Source of the DNA: Microvirga mediterraneensis
GTDB taxonomy: Bacteria > Pseudomonadota > Alphaproteobacteria > Rhizobiales > Beijerinckiaceae
Assembly: GCF_013520865.1 (NCBI RefSeq)
Contig: NZ_JACDXJ010000001.1
Coordinates: 1,583,001 to 1,647,000, forward strand
DNA: 64,000 nt
Direction of reading: 5' to 3'
Numbering within the stretch: the stretch's first letter is position 1; each line of letters starts with the position of its first letter. Shown here one piece after another: positions 35,420-43,913 of this stretch. The notes under the pieces were generated by a model, which was not told the DNA's origin, did no database searches, and saw only the letters and a program-made list of their open reading frames with translations. Made by a program: the position numbers and the translations under genes.

Positions 35420-36351
35420 GCCGTCTTGATCTGTCGAGCGCATCGCCCTTGGGCGATGCGCGTTTCCGGGACGTGGCGACGGCCCACGCTCCCTTCCGCC
35501 TGGGCCGATTGATCTTGTGGGCCGTCATCCTTCTCGTAGCGGCGAACTTCGCCTGGATCGTCGCCCATAACGAGAACTTCGGCTGGCCCGTCGTTGCCGC
35601 CTACTTCTTCGATCCCACGGTCATCAAAGGTCTCTATGTCAGCCTCGGGCTCACGGTCGTCGCGATGGCGATCGGCACGGTTCTCGGACTCGTGCTCGCG
35701 ATCGCACGCATGTCCAAGGATCGGCTGGCGAATTCGTTCGCCTCCCTGTTCATCTGGTTTTTCCGTGGCACCCCGCTGCTCGTGCAGCTCATCTTCTGGT
35801 ACAACCTGTCCACCCTGTTCCCGCGGCTCTCGATCGCCATACCCTTCGGCCCGACGCTTGCGAGCTGGGACACGAACTCGGTCATCACGCCGATGACGGC
35901 TGCCATCGTCGGGCTCGCGCTGAACGAAGCGGCCTATATGGCGGAGATCATTCGCGGCGGCCTTCTTTCCGTGGATCGCGGCCAGACGGAAACCGCCGAA
36001 GCCTTCGGCATGACGAGGGCCCGGGCCCTGTGGCGGATCATCATCCCGCAAGCCATGCGCTCCATTGTGCCGCCGACCGGCAATCAGCTGATCAGCATGA
36101 TCAAGGCGACGTCTCTCGTCAGCGTGATCGCGATGGCCGATCTGCTTTATTCCGTGCAATCGATCTACAACCGCACCTTCGAGATCATCCCGATGCTGCT
36201 CGTCGCAGTCATCTGGTACCTGCTCATCACCTCGGTCCTCAATGTCGGGCAGAGTTATATCGAGGCCTATTACGGCCGCAGCGAGCGCCGCAACAGAGCC
36301 GCCGATAAGCCTGCGCCTGTCGGTACAGTCGTAGAGGAGGCAAGCCATTGA
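35416..36351 (+). CDS. Polar amino-acid ABC transporter permease (HisM/GlnP family)
   Basis: This is a 311-residue inner-membrane permease with about five spans after a hydrophilic N-terminus. The family signature [16 protein letters not shown] and the EAA-type loop ([21 protein letters not shown], about residues 190-210) are clear. It is the only permease gene of this operon, so the transporter probably uses a homodimer. ATGA overlaps link it to the binding-protein gene before and to the ATPase gene after. Confidence 0.92.
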   Translation: MSRLDLSSASPLGDARFRDVATAHAPFRLGRLILWAVILLVAANFAWIVAHNENFGWPVVAAYFFDPTVIKGLYVSLGLTVVAMAIGTVLGLVLAIARMSKDRLANSFASLFIWFFRGTPLLVQLIFWYNLSTLFPRLSIAIPFGPTLASWDTNSVITPMTAAIVGLALNEAAYMAEIIRGGLLSVDRGQTETAEAFGMTRARALWRIIIPQAMRSIVPPTGNQLISMIKATSLVSVIAMADLLYSVQSIYNRTFEIIPMLLVAVIWYLLITSVLNVGQSYIEAYYGRSERRNRAADKPAPVGTVVEEASH

Positions 36352-37127
36352 GTGCCGCCCAGACCCTAACGCCCCTCGTCCAGGCCCACGACGTTCACAA
36401 GTCCTTCGACCAGCTTGAAGTGCTGAAGGGCATCGACCTCGACGTCATGCCGGGAGAGGTCGTTGTGATCCTCGGTCCGTCCGGCTCGGGAAAGTCGACC
36501 TTCCTGCGTTGCATCAATCACCTGGAAGCCATCAACAAGGGCTTCATCGCGGTTGACGGCGAGCAGATCGGCTACCGGCTCCGCAGCGATCGTCTGGAGA
36601 AGCTCTCCGCGAACGGCATCGCCCGCCAGCGCCGGAAGATCGGCATGGTATTCCAGCAGTTCAATCTCTACCCGCACATGACGGTGCTGCAGAACATCAT
36701 CGAGGCACCTGTCGGCATTCACGGTGAAAGCCGTCAGGAGGCGACCCGAAACGCCCTGAAGCTTCTTGAGCGGGTCGGGTTGTCGGAAAAGGCCGGCAGC
36801 TATCCGCGCCAGCTTTCCGGCGGCCAGCAGCAGCGCGTCGCGATCGCCCGCGCCCTGGCGATCAAGCCCAAGCTGATGCTGTTCGACGAGCCGACATCGG
36901 CACTCGATCCGGAACTCGTCGGCGAGGTGCTGGCGACCATGCGCGATCTCGCCAAACAGGGGCTCACCATGATCGTCGTGACCCATGAGATCGGCTTCGC
37001 CCGCGAGGCGGCAGACCGGGTCGTGTTCATGGATGGCGGCAAGATCGTCGAGATGGGCAGCCCGGACGATGTGATCGGAAATCCGCAGCATCCCCGCACG
37101 AAGGCCTTCCTGTCGCGCTTCCTGTGA
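36348..37127 (+). CDS. Amino-acid ABC transporter ATP-binding protein (GlnQ-like)
   Basis: This is a 259-residue ATPase of the polar amino-acid uptake family. Walker [10 protein letters not shown] is at 43-51, followed by the signature [15 protein letters not shown], Walker [15 protein letters not shown] and the switch His in [13 protein letters not shown]. The start is TTG at 36348, 7 nt after GAGGAGG; it overlaps the permease stop. Because the convergent aapJQM operon has no ATPase gene of its own, this subunit might serve both systems. Confidence 0.9.
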   Translation: MSAAQTLTPLVQAHDVHKSFDQLEVLKGIDLDVMPGEVVVILGPSGSGKSTFLRCINHLEAINKGFIAVDGEQIGYRLRSDRLEKLSANGIARQRRKIGMVFQQFNLYPHMTVLQNIIEAPVGIHGESRQEATRNALKLLERVGLSEKAGSYPRQLSGGQQQRVAIARALAIKPKLMLFDEPTSALDPELVGEVLATMRDLAKQGLTMIVVTHEIGFAREAADRVVFMDGGKIVEMGSPDDVIGNPQHPRTKAFLSRFL

Positions 37128-37184
37128 TCATCGACGGCCATCGCCTTTCCAAGCCAGAGTTTCATTGCCATTCGGACGAATATC

Positions 37185-38366
37185 ATGCTCAACGACAACG
37201 TCTTCGCCAGAGTCTCGGATTTCGACGCCATGGAAGCCGAACTCACCGGCATCCGCCACCATCTCCATGCCCATCCGGAGCTCTCCTTCGAAGAGGCCGA
37301 GACGGCGCGCTTCGTCGCCGACAAGCTCGAGGCTTGGGGTTATGAGGTGACGCGCAATGTCGGCGGGCATGGCGTCGTCGCGCGCCTGAGCGCGGGCGAT
37401 GGACGGAAGGGCATCGCCATCCGGGCCGACATGGATGCTCTCCCGATCGTGGAAGAGAGCGGCCTGGCCTATGCGAGCCAGTCCCTCGGCAAGATGCATG
37501 CCTGCGGTCACGACGGGCATACGACGGTGCTGCTCGGGGCCGCCGAGTACCTGGCTCGGACCCGTCGGTTCAACGGCACCGTCACGTTGATCTTTCAACC
37601 GGCCGAAGAGGCCGGAAAGTTCAGCGGCGCTCAGGCCATGATCGCAGACGGGCTCTTCGAACGCTTTCCTTTCGACGCCATCTTCGGCCTGCACAATCAT
37701 CCCGGCGCACCGGAGGGCGACATTCTCCTGCGCTCCGGCCCGATGATGGCCTCGTCCGATACCGTCAACATCACGATCAAGGGGCTCGGCGGCCATGCAT
37801 CCCGGCCCCACCTCACGGTCGATCCGGTGGTGATCGCGTGCAATCTCGTGGTCTCGCTGCAGACGATCGTGTCGCGGAACGTCGATCCGACCCAGACGGC
37901 CGTCGTCACCGTCGGGACCATTCACGCGGGCAGTGCCGTCAACGTCATTCCGGAATATGCAAAGCTCGCGCTCAGCGTCCGTTCCTTCGATCCCAAGATC
38001 CGCAATCTCCTGCAGGAGCGGATCGTCAAGCTGACCCAATCGGTCGTCGACGGCTACGGCGCCACTGTCGAGATCGAGTACGAGAGGGGCTATCCGGTCG
38101 TCGTGAACTCCGAAGCGGAGACGGCCTTCGCCCGCACCGTCGCAGAGGAGCTGATCGGAGCAGACCGGGTCTCCACATGTCACCTCATTCCGGGGAGCGA
38201 GGATTTCGCCTATTTCCTCGAGCACAAGCCCGGGAGCTTCCTGAGGCTCGGCAATGGCACGAACTCCGCCATTCTTCACAGCTCGAAATACGACTTCGCC
38301 GATGGAAGCCTGATCACGGGCGCCGCGCTTTGGGCCCGTCTGGTGGAGCGCTATCTCACTGAGTGA
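37185..38366 (+). CDS. M20-family amidohydrolase (hippurate hydrolase/N-acyl amino-acid deacylase-like)
   Basis: This is a 393-residue metallo-amidohydrolase that cleaves N-acyl amino acids. The metal site is visible as ADMDALP, MHACGHDGH (Cys/His ligand motif), QPAEEAG with the catalytic Glu, LHNHPG and GSEDFAYF; the lid domain lies at about residues 185-300. It has no signal peptide. The gene follows the ABC ATPase by 57 nt, so an imported N-acylated amino acid could be its substrate. The ribosome site before the ATG is weak. Confidence 0.9.
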   Translation: MLNDNVFARVSDFDAMEAELTGIRHHLHAHPELSFEEAETARFVADKLEAWGYEVTRNVGGHGVVARLSAGDGRKGIAIRADMDALPIVEESGLAYASQSLGKMHACGHDGHTTVLLGAAEYLARTRRFNGTVTLIFQPAEEAGKFSGAQAMIADGLFERFPFDAIFGLHNHPGAPEGDILLRSGPMMASSDTVNITIKGLGGHASRPHLTVDPVVIACNLVVSLQTIVSRNVDPTQTAVVTVGTIHAGSAVNVIPEYAKLALSVRSFDPKIRNLLQERIVKLTQSVVDGYGATVEIEYERGYPVVVNSEAETAFARTVAEELIGADRVSTCHLIPGSEDFAYFLEHKPGSFLRLGNGTNSAILHSSKYDFADGSLITGAALWARLVERYLTE

Positions 38367-38373
38367 CCGAAAG

Positions 38374-38399
38374 GCGGGACATCCGCTCTCGCGTCCCGC
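38374..38399 (+). terminator. Possible terminator hairpin between convergent operons
   Basis: GCGGGAC and GTCCCGC form a 7-bp stem with a 12-nt loop, starting 7 bp after the amidohydrolase stop. No T-run follows, so confidence is limited. Confidence 0.4.
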
Positions 38400-38601
38400 G
38401 ACGGCTCCCAACCAGCAGGCCGGCATGCACCGAGATTCCAGCCTGCAGGCCTAGAACTGCAGGTTTCGGCGGACGCAGGGTGGGGAACACTTTGGTTATG
38501 TGCCCCGACCCTATGGCATTCCCGGTAAAGTATCCGGCTCACTGTCAAACATATGCGGCTTGGCCAGGACAAGAGACGATTCCACGCACGTGGAAACAGT
38601 C

Positions 38602-39714
38602 CTAGTCGTGGCCGAGGCGCATGCGGCGCTCCAGGAAGCGGCTGTAGGCTCCCATGCCGTATGAGAACACCAGAAACACGAAGGCCGCGAAGACGTAGCC
38701 TTCCAGGACGGCGATGCCGACCCAGTTCGGGTCCGTCATGGCCGTACGGACGGTGGACAGGAAGTCCAGGAGGCCGATGATCGTGACGAGCGTCGTGTCC
38801 TGGAAGAAGCCGATGGAGATGTTCACGAGCGGCGGGATCGCGATCTTCAAGGCTTGCGGCAGAACGACGAGGCGCATGGCCTGCCAGTAATGCAGGCCCA
38901 TCGCGCTGGCGGCCTCGTGCTGTCCTCGGGGGATCGCCTGCAACCCGCCACGGACCGCCTCCGCGATATAGGCGGCGGCGAAGATGATGATGGCGATCTG
39001 CGCCCTCAGCAGCTTGTCCACGGTGACGCCGCTCGGCATGAAGAGCGGCAGCATCACGGAGGCCATGAACAGGATGCTGATCAGCGGGACGCCGCGAATC
39101 ACCTCGATGAAGATGATGGCGAGCACCCGGATGGCCGGGAGGCTCGAGGAGCGGGCGAGGGCGAGAACGACGCCAAGCGGAAAGCCGAAGGCGAGTCCGA
39201 CCGCCGACAGCAGGAAGGAGAGCGGCAATCCGCTCCACTGCGTCGTCGGCACATAGGAGAGGCCGAACACGCCGCCTCCGATCAGGATCGCCGTCGCGAC
39301 GATCGTGACGCCCCAGAGCACGAGAAGTTGTCTGCTCCAGAAGCGCGGGATCATGGTGATCCCCATGGCGCCGAGGAACAGCATCATCGCAAGCAGCACG
39401 CGCCACTGCTCGTCATAGGGATAAACGCCGAAGATCATGAAGCGCAGCTTCGCTGCGTAGAAGGGCCAGCAGGCTCCGTTCCCGACCTTGCAGGCCTGGG
39501 CGCCTCCTTCCGTGACCGCCCGGGTCACGAGCCAGCCATAGGCGCCCTTGGCCCCGAGCCACAGGACCCACAGGCAGGCCAGCGTGATCACTGCATTGAC
39601 GGGTGTCCCGACGAGAGGCTTGAGCGTGCGATGCAGAAGGCGGCGGCCAACATCCGGCTCCCGTCGAACCGGCATCTTCAGTTGGGCTTCGGCGATGTCG
39701 GTCGCGGTCGTCAT
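38602..39714 (-). CDS. aapM: General L-amino-acid ABC transporter permease AapM
   Basis: This is a 370-residue permease, close to the usual AapM size. The N-terminal extra spans (about residues 40-150) and WPFYAAKLRFMIFGVYPYDEQWR are typical of AapM; the C-terminal half has the family signature IEVIRGVPLISILFM and the EAA-like loop GQHEAASAMGLHYWQAM. It pairs with AapQ, whose stop lies 3 nt upstream of this start. The usual next gene, aapP (ATPase), is missing; the space downstream is non-coding. Confidence 0.92.
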   Translation of the reverse strand: MTTATDIAEAQLKMPVRREPDVGRRLLHRTLKPLVGTPVNAVITLACLWVLWLGAKGAYGWLVTRAVTEGGAQACKVGNGACWPFYAAKLRFMIFGVYPYDEQWRVLLAMMLFLGAMGITMIPRFWSRQLLVLWGVTIVATAILIGGGVFGLSYVPTTQWSGLPLSFLLSAVGLAFGFPLGVVLALARSSSLPAIRVLAIIFIEVIRGVPLISILFMASVMLPLFMPSGVTVDKLLRAQIAIIIFAAAYIAEAVRGGLQAIPRGQHEAASAMGLHYWQAMRLVVLPQALKIAIPPLVNISIGFFQDTTLVTIIGLLDFLSTVRTAMTDPNWVGIAVLEGYVFAAFVFLVFSYGMGAYSRFLERRMRLGHD

Positions 39715-39717
39715 GGC

Positions 39718-40890
39718 CTAGCGCTCCTTCAGCGCGACGCGGCTGTTGTACCAGTTCATGAACAGGGAAATCATGATCGACAGGCCGAGATAGACGAGCA
39801 TGAAGATCGCAATGCCCTCGATCGCCTGTCCGGTCTGGTTCATGGTCGTGTTCGAGACCATGACGAGATCCGGATATCCGATCGCGATGGCGAGCGACGA
39901 GTTCTTGAACAGGCTGAGATAGCTGCTGGTGAGCGGCGGAATGATCACGCGGAGCGCTTGCGGAAGAATGACGAGGCGCATGGTCAATCCGTCACGCAGG
40001 CCGAGCGCGCGAGCCGCCTCCCATTGCCCTTTGCGGACCGACAGGATCCCGCTCCTTACGATCTCCGCGATTCCCGCGGAAGCCGAAAGGGCAAGGCCCA
40101 CGAGAAGGGCGGTGAATTCCGGCCTGAGCTGGGCGCCCCCCGTCAGGCGGAAGCGCCCCTTCTCAGGAAGGCTGACCGTCAGATCAGGCTGTACGATCAG
40201 GATCGCGAGCATCGGCGGCACCAGAAGGGCCAGGGCGACCCAAGGCCAGATCGTCCGCGCCTTGCCCGTGCTGATCCGCGCGGCCGTCGCCCGGCGGTGC
40301 ACGAGAAACCCGAGAACGCCGCCGAGAACAAGCGCCAGAAGAACGAGCGTATGGGCGCTGGTCCATAGCAGGGATGGCACGGTCAGGCCGCTGTTGCTCA
40401 GGAAGACATGGGGCAGAATTTCCCATGCTTCGCGCACGGCCGGGAGGCTCGTGACGATCAGGGCGTACCAGAGGAAGAGATAGAGGAGCAAAGGCACATT
40501 GCGCAGAGCCTCAACATAGAGAAAGGCCAGGAGTGCCAAAAGCGGGTTGCGGGAAAGACGGGCGATGCCGACGACAAGCCCGAGGATCGTCGCAAGCACG
40601 ACGCTCCAGGCCGAGACCCAGACCGTGTTGACGATGCCGGCCAGGATGGCCCGCCCATAGGTGTCGGTGGGCTTGTAGTCGATCAAGGTCTGGCTGATCA
40701 CGAAGCCCGCTTCACGGCTCAGATAGTCGAAACCCGTCGCGATATTCTGCTCGGCCAGCTTCTGCGATACATTCGAGAATAGATAGAGGCCCAGGAGGAC
40801 GATGCTTCCGACGGCGATCACCTGATAGAGGATCGCCCGAAAACGCAGGTTGTACAGGAGTCTCGTCCCGCTCATCGCATCGACGCGCAT
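39718..40890 (-). CDS. aapQ: General L-amino-acid ABC transporter permease AapQ
   Basis: This is a 390-residue permease with the AapQ N-terminal marker LFSNVSQKLAEQNIATGFDYLSREAGF (in two stretches, about residues 35-60), a membrane signature region VEALRNVPLLLYLFLWY and the EAA-like loop GQWEAARALGLRDGLTM. It forms a heterodimer with AapM for broad-range amino-acid uptake. It lies 66 bp after aapJ, with a strong hairpin in that gap. Confidence 0.93.
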   Translation of the reverse strand: MRVDAMSGTRLLYNLRFRAILYQVIAVGSIVLLGLYLFSNVSQKLAEQNIATGFDYLSREAGFVISQTLIDYKPTDTYGRAILAGIVNTVWVSAWSVVLATILGLVVGIARLSRNPLLALLAFLYVEALRNVPLLLYLFLWYALIVTSLPAVREAWEILPHVFLSNSGLTVPSLLWTSAHTLVLLALVLGGVLGFLVHRRATAARISTGKARTIWPWVALALLVPPMLAILIVQPDLTVSLPEKGRFRLTGGAQLRPEFTALLVGLALSASAGIAEIVRSGILSVRKGQWEAARALGLRDGLTMRLVILPQALRVIIPPLTSSYLSLFKNSSLAIAIGYPDLVMVSNTTMNQTGQAIEGIAIFMLVYLGLSIMISLFMNWYNSRVALKER

Positions 40891-40922
40891 GATGATCCTT
40901 TCCGGATAGGACTGAGGGAGGA

Positions 40923-40946
40923 ACGGGTGGCCCTGCGGCCACCCGT
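40923..40946 (-). promoter_or_regulatory. Intercistronic stem-loop between aapJ and aapQ
   Basis: A perfect 10-bp inverted repeat (ACGGGTGGCC / GGCCACCCGT) with a 4-nt loop starts 10 nt beyond the aapJ stop on the transcribed strand and ends 32 nt before the aapQ start. It is the third binding-protein/permease junction in the window with such a hairpin. Confidence 0.75.
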
Positions 40947-40956
40947 CGATCTCAGA

Positions 40957-41994
40957 CTATCGGAACGGCGGCGCGTAAAGCAGGCCACCCTTGGTCCAGA
41001 GCTCGTTCGGTCCGCGGCTCAGGCCCAGCCGGGTCTTCGGGCCGAGATTGCGGTCGAAGACTTCGCCGTAATTGCCGAGCGATTTGATGATGTTGTAGCC
41101 CCACTTGTTGTCGAGGCCGAGCATCTTTCCGAAGTCGCCGTTCACGCCGAGCATGCGCTGGATCTCGGGATCCTCGCTCTTGAGCTGCTCATCGACATTC
41201 GCCTGGGTGACGCCCTTCTCCTCCGCTCCGATGAGGGTATAGACAGACCAGTTCAGAATATCGCGCCAGTTGGGATCGTTCTGGCGGATCGTCGGGGCCA
41301 GCGGCTCCTTCGAGATGGTCTCCGGCAGGACGACGTACTGCGACGGGTCGTTGGCGATCGCGCGGACGGAGGCGAGGTCGGAGCGATCGGTCGTGATGGC
41401 ATCGCAGCGTCCGTTGAAGAAGGCATTGCGCCACTCGTCCGAATTCTCGAACACAACGGATTCATACTTGATGTTCTTGGGCCGGAAGAAATCCTCCAGG
41501 TTCTGGAGGGTCGTCGTTCCAGGCAGCAGGCAGATCGCCGCATCGGAGAGTTCGCTGGCGCTCTTCACATTGAGCTTGGCTGGAGCCATCAGGCCCTGAC
41601 CGTCGTAGAACACCACGGGGCCGAAATCGAGGCCGAGGGAGGCATCGCGCGAGAAGCTCCAGGTGTTCTGGCGCGAGAGGATGTCGACTTCTCCGGACTG
41701 AACCGCCTGGAAGCGGACATTGGTGTTCAGCGGAACATACTCGACCTTGTCGGGATCGGCAAAGATGGCAGCCGACACGGCGCGGCAGATGTCGACGTCG
41801 AAGCCCCGTCGAACACCTTTGTCGTCGGCATAGGAGAAGCCGGGGGCGACGGGCGACACGCCACACAGAATCTTGCCGCGCTTCTTGACCGTCTCAAGGG
41901 TCGACTGAGCGGATGCAGGTGCTGCGGAAGCGGCCGCGACGCCGGCGACGAGGCCCAGTGCGAGCCACCGGCCTATGGTTTTCGATTGAATCAT
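40957..41994 (-). CDS. aapJ: General L-amino-acid ABC transporter substrate-binding protein AapJ
   Basis: This is a 345-residue periplasmic binding protein: a signal peptide over about residues 1-25 (ALGLVAGVAAASAAPASAQ), then a SBP_bac_3 domain with GKILCGVSPVAPGFSY, the DVDICRAVSAAIFAD block and the ending RGPNELWTKGGLLYAPPFR, all typical of AapJ. It binds a broad range of L-amino acids. GGGAG lies just before the ATG at 41994. A TTG/ATG further upstream would place charged residues ahead of the signal peptide and is rejected. Confidence 0.93.
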   Translation of the reverse strand: MIQSKTIGRWLALGLVAGVAAASAAPASAQSTLETVKKRGKILCGVSPVAPGFSYADDKGVRRGFDVDICRAVSAAIFADPDKVEYVPLNTNVRFQAVQSGEVDILSRQNTWSFSRDASLGLDFGPVVFYDGQGLMAPAKLNVKSASELSDAAICLLPGTTTLQNLEDFFRPKNIKYESVVFENSDEWRNAFFNGRCDAITTDRSDLASVRAIANDPSQYVVLPETISKEPLAPTIRQNDPNWRDILNWSVYTLIGAEEKGVTQANVDEQLKSEDPEIQRMLGVNGDFGKMLGLDNKWGYNIIKSLGNYGEVFDRNLGPKTRLGLSRGPNELWTKGGLLYAPPFR

Positions 41995-42185
41995 TGTACT
42001 CCCTCTTTTCCTGCGCCTTATCTGGTCGCTACACGTCAAGCTAGACCCGAAACAATCATGGTTTCAAGGATAGAATTTCCTATCGTCAGGCGTTTGGGAT
42101 CTTGCTGACCGACTAAAAGGTATGCACACTCGCTGCCCTTCGAATGCAGCGTCAGCTGCACCCGCCCTTGCCGCGCGAGTGGTCC

Positions 42186-43823
42186 ATGCCCATCCTGCCC
42201 AAAGCCGATATCGTCCTCACAAACGGCCGCGTCTTCCGCGGATATTCAGAACGGGTGACCGAAGCCGTCGCCCTGTGGGCCGGGCAGGTTCTCGCGGCCG
42301 GATCCGCCGCCGACATGGAACCGCTCATCGGGCCGTCGACCCGGGTGATCGATCTGCGCGGCCGCCTCGCGACGCCGGGGTTGTGCGACTCGCACATGCA
42401 TCTTCTCCCCTATGGGGTGATCATGGGACATGTGGATGTGCGCGCATCCTCCGCGCCGACCCTCGCGGCCCTGCTCGACAAGGTCAGGCAACGCGCCGCC
42501 GTCACGCCGCCGGGGCATTGGATCCAGGGGCGCGGCTACGATCAGTTCGAACTCGACGTGAGGCGACATCCGCTCCGGGAGGAGCTCGACGCGGTGGCGC
42601 CCGACCATCCGGTCGCGATCGTGCGGGCCTGCGGCCATGTGACGATCTGCAACTCGAAGGCGCTGGAGCTGGCGGGCATCGACGAGACGACGCCCGTCCC
42701 CCAAGGAGGCGCCATCGAGCAGCGGGACGGACGGCTGACCGGACTGCTGGCCGAGACCGGTCGTGACCGGCTCAAGGCCGTGCTGCCCGAGCCGACCGAC
42801 CAGGAACTCGTTCAGGCTATCGACGATGCCGGCCGCGCGTGCCTGTCCTACGGCATCACCAGCGTGATGGATGCGGGCGTCGGCATGAGGGCGGGCTACC
42901 GCGAGGTCGCGGCTTATCGCACGGCCCAGCGCCTTCATCGTCTGCCCGTCCGGACGACCCAGTGCCTTCTCGGCGGCCCAGGCGGCATCGTGGAGCAGGC
43001 CTATGCGGACGGTGTGGTGACGGGGGCGGGCGACTCGATGCTGCGCGTCGGACCGGTGAAGATCTTCACCGACGGCAGCGCGGGCGGGCGAACCGCCGCC
43101 ATGAGCGAGCCCTATCTCGGAGAGCCGAAGACAAACGGCCTGATGCTCCTGCACGACAACGAGATGAACGACCTCGTGCATGATTATCACGCCAAGGGTT
43201 ATCAGCTGGCCGTTCATGCGATCGGCGATGCCGCCATCGAGCAGACCCTCAATGCCTTCGAGCTCGCTCTCGAGGCGATGCCGGATCCGGACCGCCGCCA
43301 CAGGATCGAGCATGCGGGCTATGCGCGGGCCGACCAGAATGCGCGCATGAAGCGCCTGGGCGTTCAACCCGTGCCGCAGCCGGTCTTCATCTATGATTTC
43401 GGCGACCTCTATGTTTCGGTCGTCGGCGAGAAGCGGGCAAAGCCCTCCTATCCGCTCCGGACCTGGATCGATCTCGGCTTCAAGCCCGCAGCCGGCAGCG
43501 ATGCCCCCGTCTGCGACATCAATCCCTTCCCGAACTTCTTCTCGATGCTGACCCGCAAGACCGCGCACGGAACCGTGATGGACGAGCGGGAAGTGGTGTC
43601 CATCGAGCAGGCGATCATGGCCTTTACGGAGTTCGGAGCCTATGTGAACAAGGCCGAGCATGAATGGGGTCGTCTCGATCCCGGCCTTGCGGGTGATGTC
43701 GCGGTCTTTTCCCGCGATCTCCTGACGGCATCGCCCGAAGAGATCCTACACGATACCCGGTGCGATCTCACGATCCGCGGCGGCGAGATCGTGTTCGACC
43801 GGCATGGAGAGATGGCTCGTTGA
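42186..43823 (+). CDS. YtcJ-like amidohydrolase (amidohydro_3 family)
   Basis: This is a 545-residue metallohydrolase. The metal motif CDSHMHLLPYG (HxH), the VHAIGDAAIEQTL block and the catalytic Asp in AAGSDAPV are typical of YtcJ/N-substituted formamide deformylase-type enzymes, which cleave C-N bonds in amides. There is no signal peptide. An ATG 14 codons upstream (42144) is possible; I prefer 42186 because the family begins near ADIVLTNGRVF. It is divergent from aapJ and ends in a strong terminator. Confidence 0.85.
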   Translation: MPILPKADIVLTNGRVFRGYSERVTEAVALWAGQVLAAGSAADMEPLIGPSTRVIDLRGRLATPGLCDSHMHLLPYGVIMGHVDVRASSAPTLAALLDKVRQRAAVTPPGHWIQGRGYDQFELDVRRHPLREELDAVAPDHPVAIVRACGHVTICNSKALELAGIDETTPVPQGGAIEQRDGRLTGLLAETGRDRLKAVLPEPTDQELVQAIDDAGRACLSYGITSVMDAGVGMRAGYREVAAYRTAQRLHRLPVRTTQCLLGGPGGIVEQAYADGVVTGAGDSMLRVGPVKIFTDGSAGGRTAAMSEPYLGEPKTNGLMLLHDNEMNDLVHDYHAKGYQLAVHAIGDAAIEQTLNAFELALEAMPDPDRRHRIEHAGYARADQNARMKRLGVQPVPQPVFIYDFGDLYVSVVGEKRAKPSYPLRTWIDLGFKPAAGSDAPVCDINPFPNFFSMLTRKTAHGTVMDEREVVSIEQAIMAFTEFGAYVNKAEHEWGRLDPGLAGDVAVFSRDLLTASPEEILHDTRCDLTIRGGEIVFDRHGEMAR

Positions 43824-43857
43824 GGCGAGCCTATCAAATCAACGGCATTCGCACTGA

Positions 43858-43885
43858 AAAGGCCCCGAAACCATTCGGGGCCTTT
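43858..43885. terminator. Strong bidirectional terminator
   Basis: AAAGGCCCCGAA and TTCGGGGCCTTT form a perfect 12-bp stem with a 4-nt loop, flanked by A-rich and T-rich sequence on either side. It lies between the convergent YtcJ-like and amidohydrolase genes. Confidence 0.9.
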
Positions 43886-43913
43886 CGTCTTTTGGAGGGT
43901 TCTTCGTCGCAGA

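Noticed and set aside
38854..40368. 504-codon plus-strand frame opposite aapM/aapQ
   Set aside because: It is charged and low-complexity, with no recognisable motif; the opposite strand encodes intact AapM and AapQ.
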